A stretch of DNA of 64,000 nucleotides, taken from contig CAJYIW010000017.1 in assembly GCA_913775095.1 (NCBI GenBank), forward strand, positions 62,001 to 126,000, read 5' to 3'. Position numbers and translations under genes: made by a program. The notes under the pieces are model-generated. The model made no database searches. It was not told where the DNA came from and was given only the letters and a program-made list of their open reading frames with translations. Positions 1-8,578 of the stretch are shown here, piece after piece. How positions within the stretch are numbered: the stretch's first letter is position 1; each line of letters starts with the position of its first letter. This DNA comes from an uncultured Siphonobacter sp. GTDB lineage: Bacteria; Bacteroidota; Bacteroidia; Cytophagales; Spirosomataceae.

Positions 1-591
1 CTTGGTTAAGTTATCTTTGATTGATTGTCCATAAATGGTATTCAGTGCATTGTATAAAAAGTGGGGATTGATCTGTGATTTAAGTAACGCCAGCTCAGCT
101 TGTCGATTGGAAATCAATAACTTTTTTCGCTTTTCATACACATCCACTAATAGATACACAAACCCCGAAATCAGGAATAATAAAACATAGTGTAAGGATC
201 CCGTCAGTATTACTTTTCGCTCGGGCTCACTTCGCATGCCTCTTTCAAAAAGTTTAATAGTTTCGTTCAAATCAACAACAGCAGCAAGATATTCAGTAAT
301 GTCATGGGTAGCCTGATTACCTATGGACAAGTCTACTATTATGCTTATGCTTAAAACAAGAAAGAATAACAGAATCTTTACCAGGTATTTCCCCCCGTAT
401 TCTCCCTTAAAAACCGGATTAATGAGTAATCGATAACTCACATATCCCATCGTAGAATATAATAAAGCAAACAGACTATGCTTTATATAGAAAGACCCTT
501 CATGTTCGCCAATGATGGTTATTTGAAAAAATAGTACGATTACGCAAACCTGGGCGAAAAAGACGAGTAAATGGCGTGGGAGACTTAGCAT
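1..591 (-). CDS. LytS/YehU-type sensor histidine kinase, C-terminus outside window
   Basis: The minus-strand frame opens with ATG at 591-589 and stays open to base 1, giving the first 197 residues. Hydrophobic stretches in the first ~150 residues look like several membrane helices. They are followed by a charged linker and the motif LKSQINPHFLYNALNTIYG (about residues 171-189), which is the phospho-acceptor His box of the His_kinase family (LytS, YehU). Such kinases autophosphorylate and signal to LytTR-type regulators; the ATPase domain and any partner gene lie outside the window. I am confident of the family. The signal sensed is unknown. Confidence 0.85.
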   Translation of the reverse strand, partial: MLSLPRHLLVFFAQVCVIVLFFQITIIGEHEGSFYIKHSLFALLYSTMGYVSYRLLINPVFKGEYGGKYLVKILLFFLVLSISIIVDLSIGNQATHDITEYLAAVVDLNETIKLFERGMRSEPERKVILTGSLHYVLLFLISGFVYLLVDVYEKRKKLLISNRQAELALLKSQINPHFLYNALNTIYGQSIKDNLTK

Positions 592-806
592 GAGTCTTTA
601 ATTTTGTTTCGAAAGCAAAAGAAGCTGTTCACTTTCCAGGGCGAAAATAAAAGGGATGAAACCTGCTTCTGGTGGGGTAGAAAGAACATTTTCAAAAACA
701 GACAGCCGCTTTGTCAGCTTATCGGGTATTTTCACTAATAAAATGAAATAGAAATCCGGTCACTCTCTGGTTTTTACGTATCTTAGATTCATTAATTCCA
801 TCAGCC
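592..806. other. Divergent intergenic region, kinase / LacI-type regulator
   Basis: This 215-base gap separates two divergent genes and must hold both promoters. The regulator's frame is open from 747 but contains no ATG, GTG or TTG before 807. I see no clear TAnnTTTG box. Confidence 0.4.
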
Positions 807-1865
807 ATCGAACATAAGAATAAACACATTGGTATCAAGGATATAGCCCGGCACGCGAATGTGTCCATTGGCCCGGTCGATCGTGTGTTGCACAATCGGG
901 GGGGCGTATCCAAAGCGACCCGGGAGCGTATTCTCAAAGCCATTGAGGAGCTGAACTATCAGCCAAACATCCTGGCCAGCCGCCTTAAATCCAGCAAGCA
1001 ATATTCACTGGCGATTCTGGTTCCCCGGGCTACGGATGCCATTCCGTTCTGGCACGAGCATGCCGTAGGCGTGGATCAGGCCGAAAAGGAAATACGGCAG
1101 TTTGACGTTTCCACCAAACTCTTTTTCTTCGATCAGAACAGTGAAGCTTCTTTCCGGGAAAGCGTAGATGAGATCATCGCTGATAATATCGACGGGGTGT
1201 TCATGGTTCCGGTCTTTTATACCGATGCGATCCGGCTACTACACGCCTGCAGAAAGCGGCAGATTCCCTGCCTGCTTTTCGATACCAATCTTCCTGACCT
1301 TGACGACCTTAGCTTTATCGGGCAAAATGCGTTTGACAGTGGTTTCCTGGCCGGAGAGTTACTCTTTCAGTGCCTGCCCGCCGATGCCTCCATCCTGGTG
1401 GTGAACATCGTTCGGGAACACGATAACCATTTGCAGTTCAGCAAACGGGAAGAAGGCTTTCGAGCCTTTTTTCAGCAACATCAGCCTCAGGTGCTTCTGC
1501 ACAAATTTGAATCCCGCCAGGGAATGAATCCAGACGTTGAGAAAGCCTTGCTTGCTGAACTGACCCAATCGCCTTCCATTCATTCCATCTTTGCGACCAA
1601 TGGGATTCAGTACGTAGCTCAACTGTTTGAAAAACAGGGTATTCGAACCTATAAATTGCTTGGCTACGATATTATCCCCGATACCGTTGAATACTTGCAG
1701 AAAGAATACATTCAGTTTTTGATTAGTCAGCAACCCAAGACGCAGGTGTACGAGGGAATCAAATTACTGTATCAGCACATCATTCTCAAACAGAACCTGG
1801 AGCGTAACTATTTCCTGCCGATTGACATCGTGATGAAATCCAATCTGAAGTATTACGTGAAATGA
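807..1865 (+). CDS. LacI-family transcriptional regulator with sugar-binding domain (start codon uncertain)
   Basis: The N-terminus carries a LacI helix-turn-helix (IGIKDIARHANVS then VDRVLHNRGGVSKATRERI), followed by a hinge (LNYQPNILASRLKS) and a periplasmic-binding-protein-like effector domain to the end. The first GTG start (861) lies inside the helix-turn-helix and would remove its first helix. The homologous reading begins about 18 codons earlier, and the codon at the expected start is ATC at 807 (ATC GAA CAT AAG), with no ATG/GTG/TTG upstream in the open frame. The call at 807 therefore assumes an unusual or mutated start. The gene converges on the carbohydrate block at 1912-15574 and is its likely regulator, probably responding to a sugar. 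It ends at a shared terminator at 1884-1916. Confidence 0.75.
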   Translation: MEHKNKHIGIKDIARHANVSIGPVDRVLHNRGGVSKATRERILKAIEELNYQPNILASRLKSSKQYSLAILVPRATDAIPFWHEHAVGVDQAEKEIRQFDVSTKLFFFDQNSEASFRESVDEIIADNIDGVFMVPVFYTDAIRLLHACRKRQIPCLLFDTNLPDLDDLSFIGQNAFDSGFLAGELLFQCLPADASILVVNIVREHDNHLQFSKREEGFRAFFQQHQPQVLLHKFESRQGMNPDVEKALLAELTQSPSIHSIFATNGIQYVAQLFEKQGIRTYKLLGYDIIPDTVEYLQKEYIQFLISQQPKTQVYEGIKLLYQHIILKQNLERNYFLPIDIVMKSNLKYYVK

Positions 1866-1883
1866 GGCATTCCTAATTTTCAT

Positions 1884-1916
1884 AAAAAAAGCCCGATTGC
1901 CCGGGCTTTTTTTATT
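1884..1916. terminator. Bidirectional intrinsic terminator
   Basis: The arms AAAAAAGCCCG and CGGGCTTTTTT flank a short loop, with A and T tracts on both sides. It sits between the convergent regulator and acetylesterase genes and overlaps the esterase stop codon. Confidence 0.85.
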
Positions 1917-3870
1917 TCTCGTATCTGGCCTGAAGGGTAACCCCCGGCCAGTCGTCGGTGCGGAACGGCGTGAGCGGAAATCCATCCGAAGTAAAGACAT
2001 TCGCCTCCACCGGAGCATCCGACCAGCCATACCGAACCGCCACGGGCTGAGGCACTTTCGGATGTGAAACCTCAATGGTATTCCCATTCACCTGAGCCTG
2101 AGCGTAGTAGAAAACCTTATCGGCTCCAGCAATTTCAAAGCCTTTTACGTAACCGTACTTATCCTTTGCCATTAATCCCTGATCGGCAAATTTGAAAGTT
2201 AAGATTGCCTTATTACCGTTTACCGAAAGCTGGTCGAACATTGGCGAGTGATACGTTCCTTGTTGCCTGTACTCATTATGCAGGGCGTTTACAGCCAGCC
2301 GATGGCCTACATCCTGTTTATTCGTTGGGTGAATGTCCCGGGGATTGCCAATATCCGTGGTAACGGCCATACCCGTATGAGGTACCTGCAAGGTCAGGGT
2401 TTGGGCTTCCCGAAGTTCGGCCCAGCCGCTGCCCTGGTTGCTACTCTGGTCCGGCCCGTAACTGGATAGCTGAACGAAGTAGAAGGGAAATTCGTCATTC
2501 CAGCGTTTCCGCCAGTCATTAATCATCAGGGGGAAACTTTTGCGATACTGGTAGGAACGTCCCGCGTTACTTTCTCCCTGATACCACAAGGCTCCACGAA
2601 TGCCAAAAGGAATCAGCGGAGCCAGTTTCGCATTGTAAATGCTGGTGGCTACGCGGTTAACCATCGGTACATACCGGTGCGGCTCGGCCAGCGAAGGAGC
2701 AATTTTCCAGTCCCGAACCAACTCAATTTTAGTGGCTCCGTCGGATACGTAATAGTCCTGAGCGTTACCCAGTAAGCCGATTCCGAACCAGTCGGGATCT
2801 TTGCGTTTTTCTATTTTCAGCACCAGTTCGTTACGCCCTGGTTTCCAGGCATTGGCTGGTAACTGAATCGTCCGCACGCCTTTACTCACGCCTTCCGATA
2901 CTCGCCTGCCGTTGAGATATACCTCCATGTGGGTATCATTATCCCCCACCGCCAGCGTAGTGGGTTTTGCGGCCAGATCGGCCGGAATTTCCACGTGCCG
3001 ACTCATGTAACCCCAGCCCTGAAAACCCGTCAGGCCTTTCCAGAGCCATTGGCCAAAAGGTTCCTGAATGGTAATCCACTGGCTGAAATCACCCTTACCG
3101 TTCAGGAACCGAGCTTCGTCTGCGGTGGTGGGCTGATGGTTTTTATCTCCGTAAAACTTTTGCCGGAACTCCTTCTCCAGTAAGGTGTCGGCTTCTGCCC
3201 AGGTGTGGGGCAGACGCTGAGCCGAGGCTTTCAATTCCGGTTCCGAAAGCATGGCCTCTTTACTCAGCCAGCTTTCCACGTCGGAGCCCCCCCAGGACGA
3301 ATGCAACAGACCGATAGGCACGTTCAGCTTCTGGTATAACTCCCGGGCAAAGAAGAAACCTACGGCCGTAAAGCCCCCCACCGTAGCCGGAGAACAGACC
3401 TGCCATTCCCCCGTTTTCAGGTCTTCCTGCGGGCTTAATGCAAATTCATACTCCACCTTGAAATGACGAATCTGCGGATAATCCGCGTTGGTTTTCTCTC
3501 TGGCAAAATGATCGGCATTGGCTACCGTCCATTCCATGTTCGACTGCCCGGAACATAACCAGACTTCTCCAATCAGTACATCCGTAATCTGCTGGTTACC
3601 CGATCGCGAAGAGGCTCTTAGCCGATGAGGTCCGCCTGCTTCCAGCGGCGTGAATCGCACCATCCATTTTCCCTGAGCATTGGCTTTGGCTTGCTGGGTT
3701 TGTCCGGCCAGGGAAACGTTTACCTTTTCTCCGGGTTTCGCCCAGCCCCATACGGGAATGGGTTTCTGGCGTTGTAAAACGACGTGATCCGCAAAAATTT
3801 TCGCCAGTTTAACCTGAGCCTGACTGCCAAAGCTAAGGAAGCAGATTAGCAGCAATACACCTTTTTTCAT
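1912..3870 (-). CDS. Secreted SGNH-type sialate O-acetylesterase-like carbohydrate esterase
   Basis: The 652-residue protein has a signal peptide ending near SFGSQAQ. The nucleophile block GEVWLCSGQSNMEW (Ser110), the later WYQGESN block and the DIHPTNK Asp/His block match the sialate O-acetylesterase (SASA, formerly DUF303) family. A beta-sandwich insert lies around residues 270-370 (GWGYMSRHVEIP through LKIEKRKDPDW), as in many Bacteroidota members. These enzymes remove acetyl groups from plant or host glycans in the periplasm or at the cell surface. The gene starts 15 bases after the GH140 gene and probably shares its transcript. The exact acetylated substrate cannot be read from the sequence. 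Confidence 0.88.
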   Translation of the reverse strand: MKKGVLLLICFLSFGSQAQVKLAKIFADHVVLQRQKPIPVWGWAKPGEKVNVSLAGQTQQAKANAQGKWMVRFTPLEAGGPHRLRASSRSGNQQITDVLIGEVWLCSGQSNMEWTVANADHFAREKTNADYPQIRHFKVEYEFALSPQEDLKTGEWQVCSPATVGGFTAVGFFFARELYQKLNVPIGLLHSSWGGSDVESWLSKEAMLSEPELKASAQRLPHTWAEADTLLEKEFRQKFYGDKNHQPTTADEARFLNGKGDFSQWITIQEPFGQWLWKGLTGFQGWGYMSRHVEIPADLAAKPTTLAVGDNDTHMEVYLNGRRVSEGVSKGVRTIQLPANAWKPGRNELVLKIEKRKDPDWFGIGLLGNAQDYYVSDGATKIELVRDWKIAPSLAEPHRYVPMVNRVATSIYNAKLAPLIPFGIRGALWYQGESNAGRSYQYRKSFPLMINDWRKRWNDEFPFYFVQLSSYGPDQSSNQGSGWAELREAQTLTLQVPHTGMAVTTDIGNPRDIHPTNKQDVGHRLAVNALHNEYRQQGTYHSPMFDQLSVNGNKAILTFKFADQGLMAKDKYGYVKGFEIAGADKVFYYAQAQVNGNTIEVSHPKVPQPVAVRYGWSDAPVEANVFTSDGFPLTPFRTDDWPGVTLQARYEK

Positions 3871-3885
3871 CCGTAATGTATGAGT

Positions 3886-5247
3886 TTACAGGGCTTTGAA
3901 TGTTGCCGAAGCATCGTCTAGTACCAGAATCCAGTCCTGATCTTCGCCCTTGCTTGGCGGAGTAAAGGTTCTTGTTTTTTCGTTCGCAAAGGTACCTGCC
4001 GCTTCGGCCTTACCCGTTCGGGGGTTATACCAGGACGCCTTTAGTTTCCTGCCCGAAAGGATTCCCAGTTTCAATTCAAAAGGTAACCCGGAACCGCTGT
4101 AAATAAACGCATAATTTTTTCCTCTTGTAACCTGAATATGTTGCTTATAATCATCTGAATTGTTGCCAATCAGGAGCGACTGATCCGGAATACGATCCAG
4201 GTAAGGTCTGGACTCCATCAGTTTACGCACGTGCTTCATCTCTCCCGCTCCGGGTAAATCCAGTGACTCATACCAGGGTTTATTCGGATCGACGTAACCC
4301 TTCTGACCCGGCACGTACATCTGCCAGATGTTATTACAGCCGTAGGTAAATCCGTGAGCTCCCGCAAACAAGCTCAGGTACGCCCGGCGACGGACTTCAT
4401 AATACTTCACATACCCGTTTTTCAGGTCAAAGCAAATGGGAATTTCTTCGTACACGGGCTCCCCATCCATGGTTGGCTTGGCAGGCTGCAAGGCGTAATC
4501 TCTGGCAATGTGCTCCCAGACTTTGATGTCCATGCAGTGGCCTGTCTGGAACATGTTGAAGTCCAGCCAGTTATCCTGATGAAACCACTGGGACGAACGG
4601 GTCTGTGGGTGAAACGTCATGAGGGCTTTCTCTTTACCGCCGACGCCTTCGGTGATTCCTTTCGCCAAGGCCCGCCAGATGTCCACGTCTCTGGAATCTT
4701 TACGCGGATTGCGATCACCGCCAATTACCCAGATGATGTTCGTGTACTTTTTATAGCGATTGCCTACGTACTTGCCGTATTGATAGGCTTTTTCTTCCGT
4801 GAACACCTCCGGCCCAAGGCCCCATTTGTCCTTGTTGAGTTTATCCCCCCAGGTCGGCAAGACGGCCATGTGCAGCCTTAAGTCACGGGCCTGATTAATG
4901 ACGGCGTCCACGTGTTGAAAGTACGCTTCATTCGGCTGAGTGGGATCTTCGTTTTTGAGCGGAAGTTCGCCATAGGCATTGGGTGTACGCAGGCCATCGT
5001 GTTCGGCCAGGATAACGGCCTGAATAACAGTAAATCCTTTGGCAGCCCGGTTTTTCAAATACGTTCGGGATTCTTCCCGATTGAGCCGGTGAAACAGCTC
5101 CCAGGCGGTGTCGCCCAGGTAAAAGAAGGGCTTACCGTTCTGATGAACCAGATAACGCTGATTGTCGCTTATTTTCAAATCCGTCTGGGCCTGCGTCGTA
5201 AGACAGACCAGCATAAGCATTACTCCTGTTAAAAATCGTAGAATCAT
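3886..5247 (-). CDS. GH140 apiosidase-like glycoside hydrolase (DUF4038)
   Basis: The 453-residue protein has a signal peptide (cleavage near TTQAQ), a TIM-barrel DUF4038 domain (residues ~25-350) and a small C-terminal beta domain of the collagen-binding-like type (PF12904). IIWVIGGDRN holds Asp178 and DGEPVYE holds Glu263. Their spacing fits the two catalytic acids of GH140, whose characterised member cleaves apiose linkages in rhamnogalacturonan II. Family assignment is strong. Apiosidase activity is inferred from the family. It is the first gene of a unit with the acetylesterase downstream. Confidence 0.85.
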   Translation of the reverse strand: MILRFLTGVMLMLVCLTTQAQTDLKISDNQRYLVHQNGKPFFYLGDTAWELFHRLNREESRTYLKNRAAKGFTVIQAVILAEHDGLRTPNAYGELPLKNEDPTQPNEAYFQHVDAVINQARDLRLHMAVLPTWGDKLNKDKWGLGPEVFTEEKAYQYGKYVGNRYKKYTNIIWVIGGDRNPRKDSRDVDIWRALAKGITEGVGGKEKALMTFHPQTRSSQWFHQDNWLDFNMFQTGHCMDIKVWEHIARDYALQPAKPTMDGEPVYEEIPICFDLKNGYVKYYEVRRRAYLSLFAGAHGFTYGCNNIWQMYVPGQKGYVDPNKPWYESLDLPGAGEMKHVRKLMESRPYLDRIPDQSLLIGNNSDDYKQHIQVTRGKNYAFIYSGSGLPFELKLGILSGRKLKASWYNPRTGKAEAAGTFANEKTRTFTPPSKGEDQDWILVLDDASATFKAL

Positions 5248-5369
5248 AGGTATTAACCTTTCACGCGAGGTAACGTTGTCTTCAAAAATAATTAATCGAT
5301 TCTGTGTGGTATTAAATCCAGTAGTCCAGCACGCAAATACGATAAAATACTATCATTTCTTTCGGGTAA

Positions 5370-5405
5370 CTAAAAAAGAAACTTCCCGAAAGTTTCGGGA
5401 AGTTT
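5370..5405 (-). terminator. Intrinsic terminator after the isomerase gene
   Basis: A perfect inverted repeat (AAACTTCCCGAAA / TTTCGGGAAGTTT, 5379-5405) is followed on the minus strand by a T-rich tract (CTTTTTTAG). It ends the PhyH-isomerase unit before the GH140 promoter region. Confidence 0.75.
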
Positions 5406-5430
5406 GATGCATTACATTACTTCATTTTAT

Positions 5431-6333
5431 TCAATAAGATCGCAGAGCCTGCCGGTCACCCATGGCTTTCAATACTTTCTGTAACCCGTTCATATTCAGC
5501 ATCAGTCCTACTTCAGCATCCGGGGCGGTGTCTTCGTTAATGATCCCAATGGGGCCTTTGTAACCACTTTTCTTTACGACTTCCATCATGCCCTGTTCGG
5601 CGTCGCCGTCTCCAATCGGCACTACTTTTACGGGGTTTCCCTTCCGCAGACCGGCCAGGTTCAGGGCTAATAAATGCGGCAGGATTTTAGGGAAAAACTG
5701 CGGAAATCGCTCGATGTGTTCTTCGGCGTGATGAAAGTTATAGACCATGCCGAGGTTCGGCTTTTTCAGGTAATCAATCACCGCCAGCTGATTTTCGGGT
5801 TCACCAAACCAACCGCCGTGGTTATACAAACCCACCGTACATCCCAGAGCCGCCGCCCGCTCTACGACGTATTGCACCGGACGAGCCACGGCTTTGATTT
5901 TCTCCTCCTGCGACATTTGTTCCATTCCCTTGATCCCCCCGATCATCAGCCAGATCTGCGTTTTGACTTTTTTACCTTTCAGCACATCCAGCACCGCCTG
6001 CAAACCCTGATCCTGTTCGGGGTTCGGGCCGGAATACATCCAGAAGGCTTCCAGTTTGATGTGATGACTTCGGCAGGCTTCAATTTCCTCATCAAACGTG
6101 GGAATGTGCTTTTCCCGCCAGTCGTAAGCCAGTCGGGTAATACCCAGTTTATTGAGCATTTCAGCCCGCTCCACGGGTCCCCGGTTCTTCGTATCAAACG
6201 GCACAATGCACCAGGCTACCAGGTTATCTTTCGCGTAAATGGAAGCGGGTTTCCGCTGGGCTAACGAAGTGGTAAGGCTGAGCAGCATCCCAAGAAAACC
6301 CAGGCTTAAGCTACGGATCAAAGGTAAATTCAT
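5431..6333 (-). CDS. Secreted xylose-isomerase-like TIM barrel (sugar phosphate isomerase/epimerase family)
   Basis: The 300-residue protein begins with a signal peptide (MNLPLIRSLSLGFLGMLLSL to SLAQ). It continues as an AP-endonuclease-2-like TIM barrel with strands ending LEAFWM, VGLYNHGGWFG and MVYNFHHAEEH, whose acidic and His residues suit a divalent metal site. Members act on free or phosphorylated sugars, but an exported version cannot meet cytoplasmic sugar phosphates, so a free sugar or keto-sugar is likelier. It lies 27 bases after the PhyH gene and is probably cotranscribed with it. The substrate is unknown. Confidence 0.75.
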   Translation of the reverse strand: MNLPLIRSLSLGFLGMLLSLTTSLAQRKPASIYAKDNLVAWCIVPFDTKNRGPVERAEMLNKLGITRLAYDWREKHIPTFDEEIEACRSHHIKLEAFWMYSGPNPEQDQGLQAVLDVLKGKKVKTQIWLMIGGIKGMEQMSQEEKIKAVARPVQYVVERAAALGCTVGLYNHGGWFGEPENQLAVIDYLKKPNLGMVYNFHHAEEHIERFPQFFPKILPHLLALNLAGLRKGNPVKVVPIGDGDAEQGMMEVVKKSGYKGPIGIINEDTAPDAEVGLMLNMNGLQKVLKAMGDRQALRSY

Positions 6334-6360
6334 CAGAGAATGGGTAATGATTTCAGGTGA

Positions 6361-7248
6361 TTAAACTCGGGATTCTTCGGGAAAGTTATACGCCCGCGTC
6401 CAGGTTTGACTCATGTCCGGATACTCCCGACGGCATTCCAGGTATTCTTCCATCATGGTACGCATGGTCGGGCTCAGCGTCTCAAGGTATTGGGGTGTAA
6501 GCAAGTCCGAATTGAGCAGATAGAAATGCCAGGTTGGCGGATAGCTGGCACTGTGGTAACCCATGTGTAAAGTCCGGCGGGGAATTTTCATTTTTTCGGT
6601 ATAACCCCGGTGAATAAGGTTATTGTTGTACAGCACGGCCTGCCCGGCTTTCAGCGGAACGGGAATACCTCCCGGCATTTCTACGCCCACGGGAGCGTAA
6701 TGCTTCGATCCCTGAAAAGCCTCGTTTTCTTCCGGGGTGTTGGCCCGTTTATGGCTACCCGGAACCACCCACAGCGAATTTTCATCCACCAGCGGCAGGT
6801 TAATCTGAACGCTGTTATGAAAGCGTTCGGGAGAAAACAGCCAGTCTTGAATTTCTGGCTGGGGAATCTGGATGATGTCCCGGTGCCAGCCCAGGGAATA
6901 TTGCGTTCCTTCGTTGGCGGCCAGAATGGATGCGTTATTCACAATCAGATTCGGCCCCAGTAATTCCTCAACCGTTTTCAGGATAACCGGATGGTAAAAC
7001 GCATGGTGAATAGGTTCGGTGCCCGGTTTCGTTAGCAGGTGGAAATAATACTGGCGGGCTTCCTTCCCGAAATCTTTGATCTCATCCCCTAAGTGCTGGA
7101 ACGAGGAACTACGCTTTTCGGTATCCGTGGACTGGATTTTCGGACTAATCAGGGTATCCATTAACTCCCGAAAATTATCAATTTCTTCGGGCGTCAGGAC
7201 ATCCACGATGACAAAGCCATCGGTTTCAAACTGTTCTTTCAGTGTCAT
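6361..7248 (-). CDS. Phytanoyl-CoA dioxygenase (PhyH) family protein
   Basis: The 295-residue protein starts MTLKEQFETDGFVIVDVLTPEEIDNF, the usual opening of the PhyH fold. The iron ligands appear as H-x-D in SLGWHRDIIQIP and a distal His in NNNLIHRGY, with an Arg (MKIPRRTLHMGYH) to bind 2-oxoglutarate. The family consists of non-haem Fe(II)/2-oxoglutarate oxygenases. There is no signal peptide, so it should be cytoplasmic. Such genes recur beside Gfo/Idh oxidoreductases and TIM-barrel isomerases in Bacteroidota sugar loci, which suggests a role in oxidising a sugar derivative. The true substrate is not identifiable. Confidence 0.82.
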   Translation of the reverse strand: MTLKEQFETDGFVIVDVLTPEEIDNFRELMDTLISPKIQSTDTEKRSSSFQHLGDEIKDFGKEARQYYFHLLTKPGTEPIHHAFYHPVILKTVEELLGPNLIVNNASILAANEGTQYSLGWHRDIIQIPQPEIQDWLFSPERFHNSVQINLPLVDENSLWVVPGSHKRANTPEENEAFQGSKHYAPVGVEMPGGIPVPLKAGQAVLYNNNLIHRGYTEKMKIPRRTLHMGYHSASYPPTWHFYLLNSDLLTPQYLETLSPTMRTMMEEYLECRREYPDMSQTWTRAYNFPEESRV

Positions 7249-7313
7249 AAAAAATAGGTTTAGAAATGGTTTTATGGTTTATGAATTTTTGATGAGGATA
7301 CAAGCCTTTCTGT

Positions 7314-7351
7314 ACTACTCCGGGGAAGGCATGGCCCTTGCCCGGAGTAGT
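7314..7351 (-). terminator. Hairpin terminator after the oxidoreductase gene
   Basis: ACTACTCCGGG pairs with CCCGGAGTAGT, and an inner AAGG/CCTT pair extends the stem. It follows the stop of the Gfo/Idh gene and precedes PhyH. There is no long T tract, so termination is likely but may be partial. Confidence 0.55.
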
Positions 7352-7417
7352 TCCTGTTCACTTTCAGTACAATACGCTTCCATACTTCAGCCACCAGTCC
7401 ATTCTAAACGTTACCGT

Positions 7418-8575
7418 TTATAGACGAACCTGCTGATTCTGCTCAGCAGACTGCAAGCCAGCCTCCAGCACTTTAATAATCTGTAAGCCATCGGCGAAAT
7501 TGGGGGCGATGGATTGGTGGTGTTCAATAGCCGTAATGAAGTCCGCCACGGCGTGTACAAATGAATGCTCATACCCGATGATGTGTCCGGCGGGCCACCA
7601 GTGTTCCATGTACGGGTGTGAACTTTCAGTAGCCAGTATGGTACGAAAACCCTTCAGATCTCCGGCTTCTTCATTATCGTAATACCGGAGTTCGTTCATC
7701 CGCTCCAGATCAAAGAGCAGACTCCCTTTGCTACCGTAAATTTCAAAGGTTAACCCGTTTTTCTTACCCGTAGCAAAACGGGTAGCTTCGAACGAACCGA
7801 TGGCTCCGTTTTCAAACTGAACCATCATCAAAGCCGCATCTTCTACCGTTACCTTGCCCTTTTCCGTTCCTTTGGACTCCGCCTTCAGGTTGCCCGACGT
7901 GTTCTCGTCGGCCAACGGTCGTTCCGTAATGAAATGACTGGTCAGGGCCGATACCGTGGCAATGTTCCCAATGAGAAAATGAGCCAGGTCCACGGCGTGA
8001 GAGTTCAGATCCCACTGCGGGCCCGCCTGAGCCGTTTCCTGACGCAGTTGCCAGGTCAAGGGAAAATCCGGATCAACGATCCAGTCCTGCTGATACGCAC
8101 AACGCCAGTGAAAAATGCGTCCGATTTTGCCCTCCTCGATCATTCGTTTGGCCAGGGCTACGGCGGGCGTACGGCGATAGTTGTGGTTGAGGTAATGTAC
8201 GACCTTGTTTTCTTCGCAGACCTTCAGCATTTCTTCCGCCTGGCGGCTGTTCATGGCCAGCGGCTTTTCGCAGAAAATGTGTTTGCCTTCCCGGGCGGCC
8301 GCCAGGGCTACCTCGTAGTGCAGCTGCTGGGGCAGAGCAATGTCAATGATGTCAATATCCGGACGGCTAACGAGTTTTTTCCAGTCGGTTTCGGTTTCCT
8401 GCCAGCCCCATTGTTCGGCAAAACTTTGCAGGGAAGAAGCGTTCCGACCGCAGGCCACTTTCAATACGGGCCGGGCGGGAATATCGAAAAATAATGGTGC
8501 TTTTTTCCAGGCATTACTATGGGCTTTTCCCATAAACTTGGTCCCTACGATGCCTACGTTGAGTTCTTTCGTCAT
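7418..8575 (-). CDS. Gfo/Idh/MocA-family NAD(P)-dependent oxidoreductase
   Basis: The 385-residue protein has an N-terminal Rossmann fold (VGIVGTKFMGKAHSNAW, residues ~7-23), the family motif EKPLAMN (near residue 100) and a C-terminal alpha/beta substrate domain with DLNSHAVDLAHFLIG. These enzymes oxidise or reduce sugars, inositols and related polyols with NAD(P). No signal peptide is seen. Its start is 3 bases after the upstream isomerase stop, so the pair is clearly one operon and probably performs consecutive steps on an imported sugar. Confidence 0.88.
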   Translation of the reverse strand: MTKELNVGIVGTKFMGKAHSNAWKKAPLFFDIPARPVLKVACGRNASSLQSFAEQWGWQETETDWKKLVSRPDIDIIDIALPQQLHYEVALAAAREGKHIFCEKPLAMNSRQAEEMLKVCEENKVVHYLNHNYRRTPAVALAKRMIEEGKIGRIFHWRCAYQQDWIVDPDFPLTWQLRQETAQAGPQWDLNSHAVDLAHFLIGNIATVSALTSHFITERPLADENTSGNLKAESKGTEKGKVTVEDAALMMVQFENGAIGSFEATRFATGKKNGLTFEIYGSKGSLLFDLERMNELRYYDNEEAGDLKGFRTILATESSHPYMEHWWPAGHIIGYEHSFVHAVADFITAIEHHQSIAPNFADGLQIIKVLEAGLQSAEQNQQVRL

Positions 8576-8578
8576 GAG

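Noticed and set aside
4354-4881. Long plus-strand frame opposite the GH140 gene
   Set aside because: It is antisense to a well-supported gene; the translation lacks any domain logic and reflects codon bias of the real strand. The same applies to the long antisense frames at 5674-6264, 7934-8494, 10328-10690 and 61735-62169.
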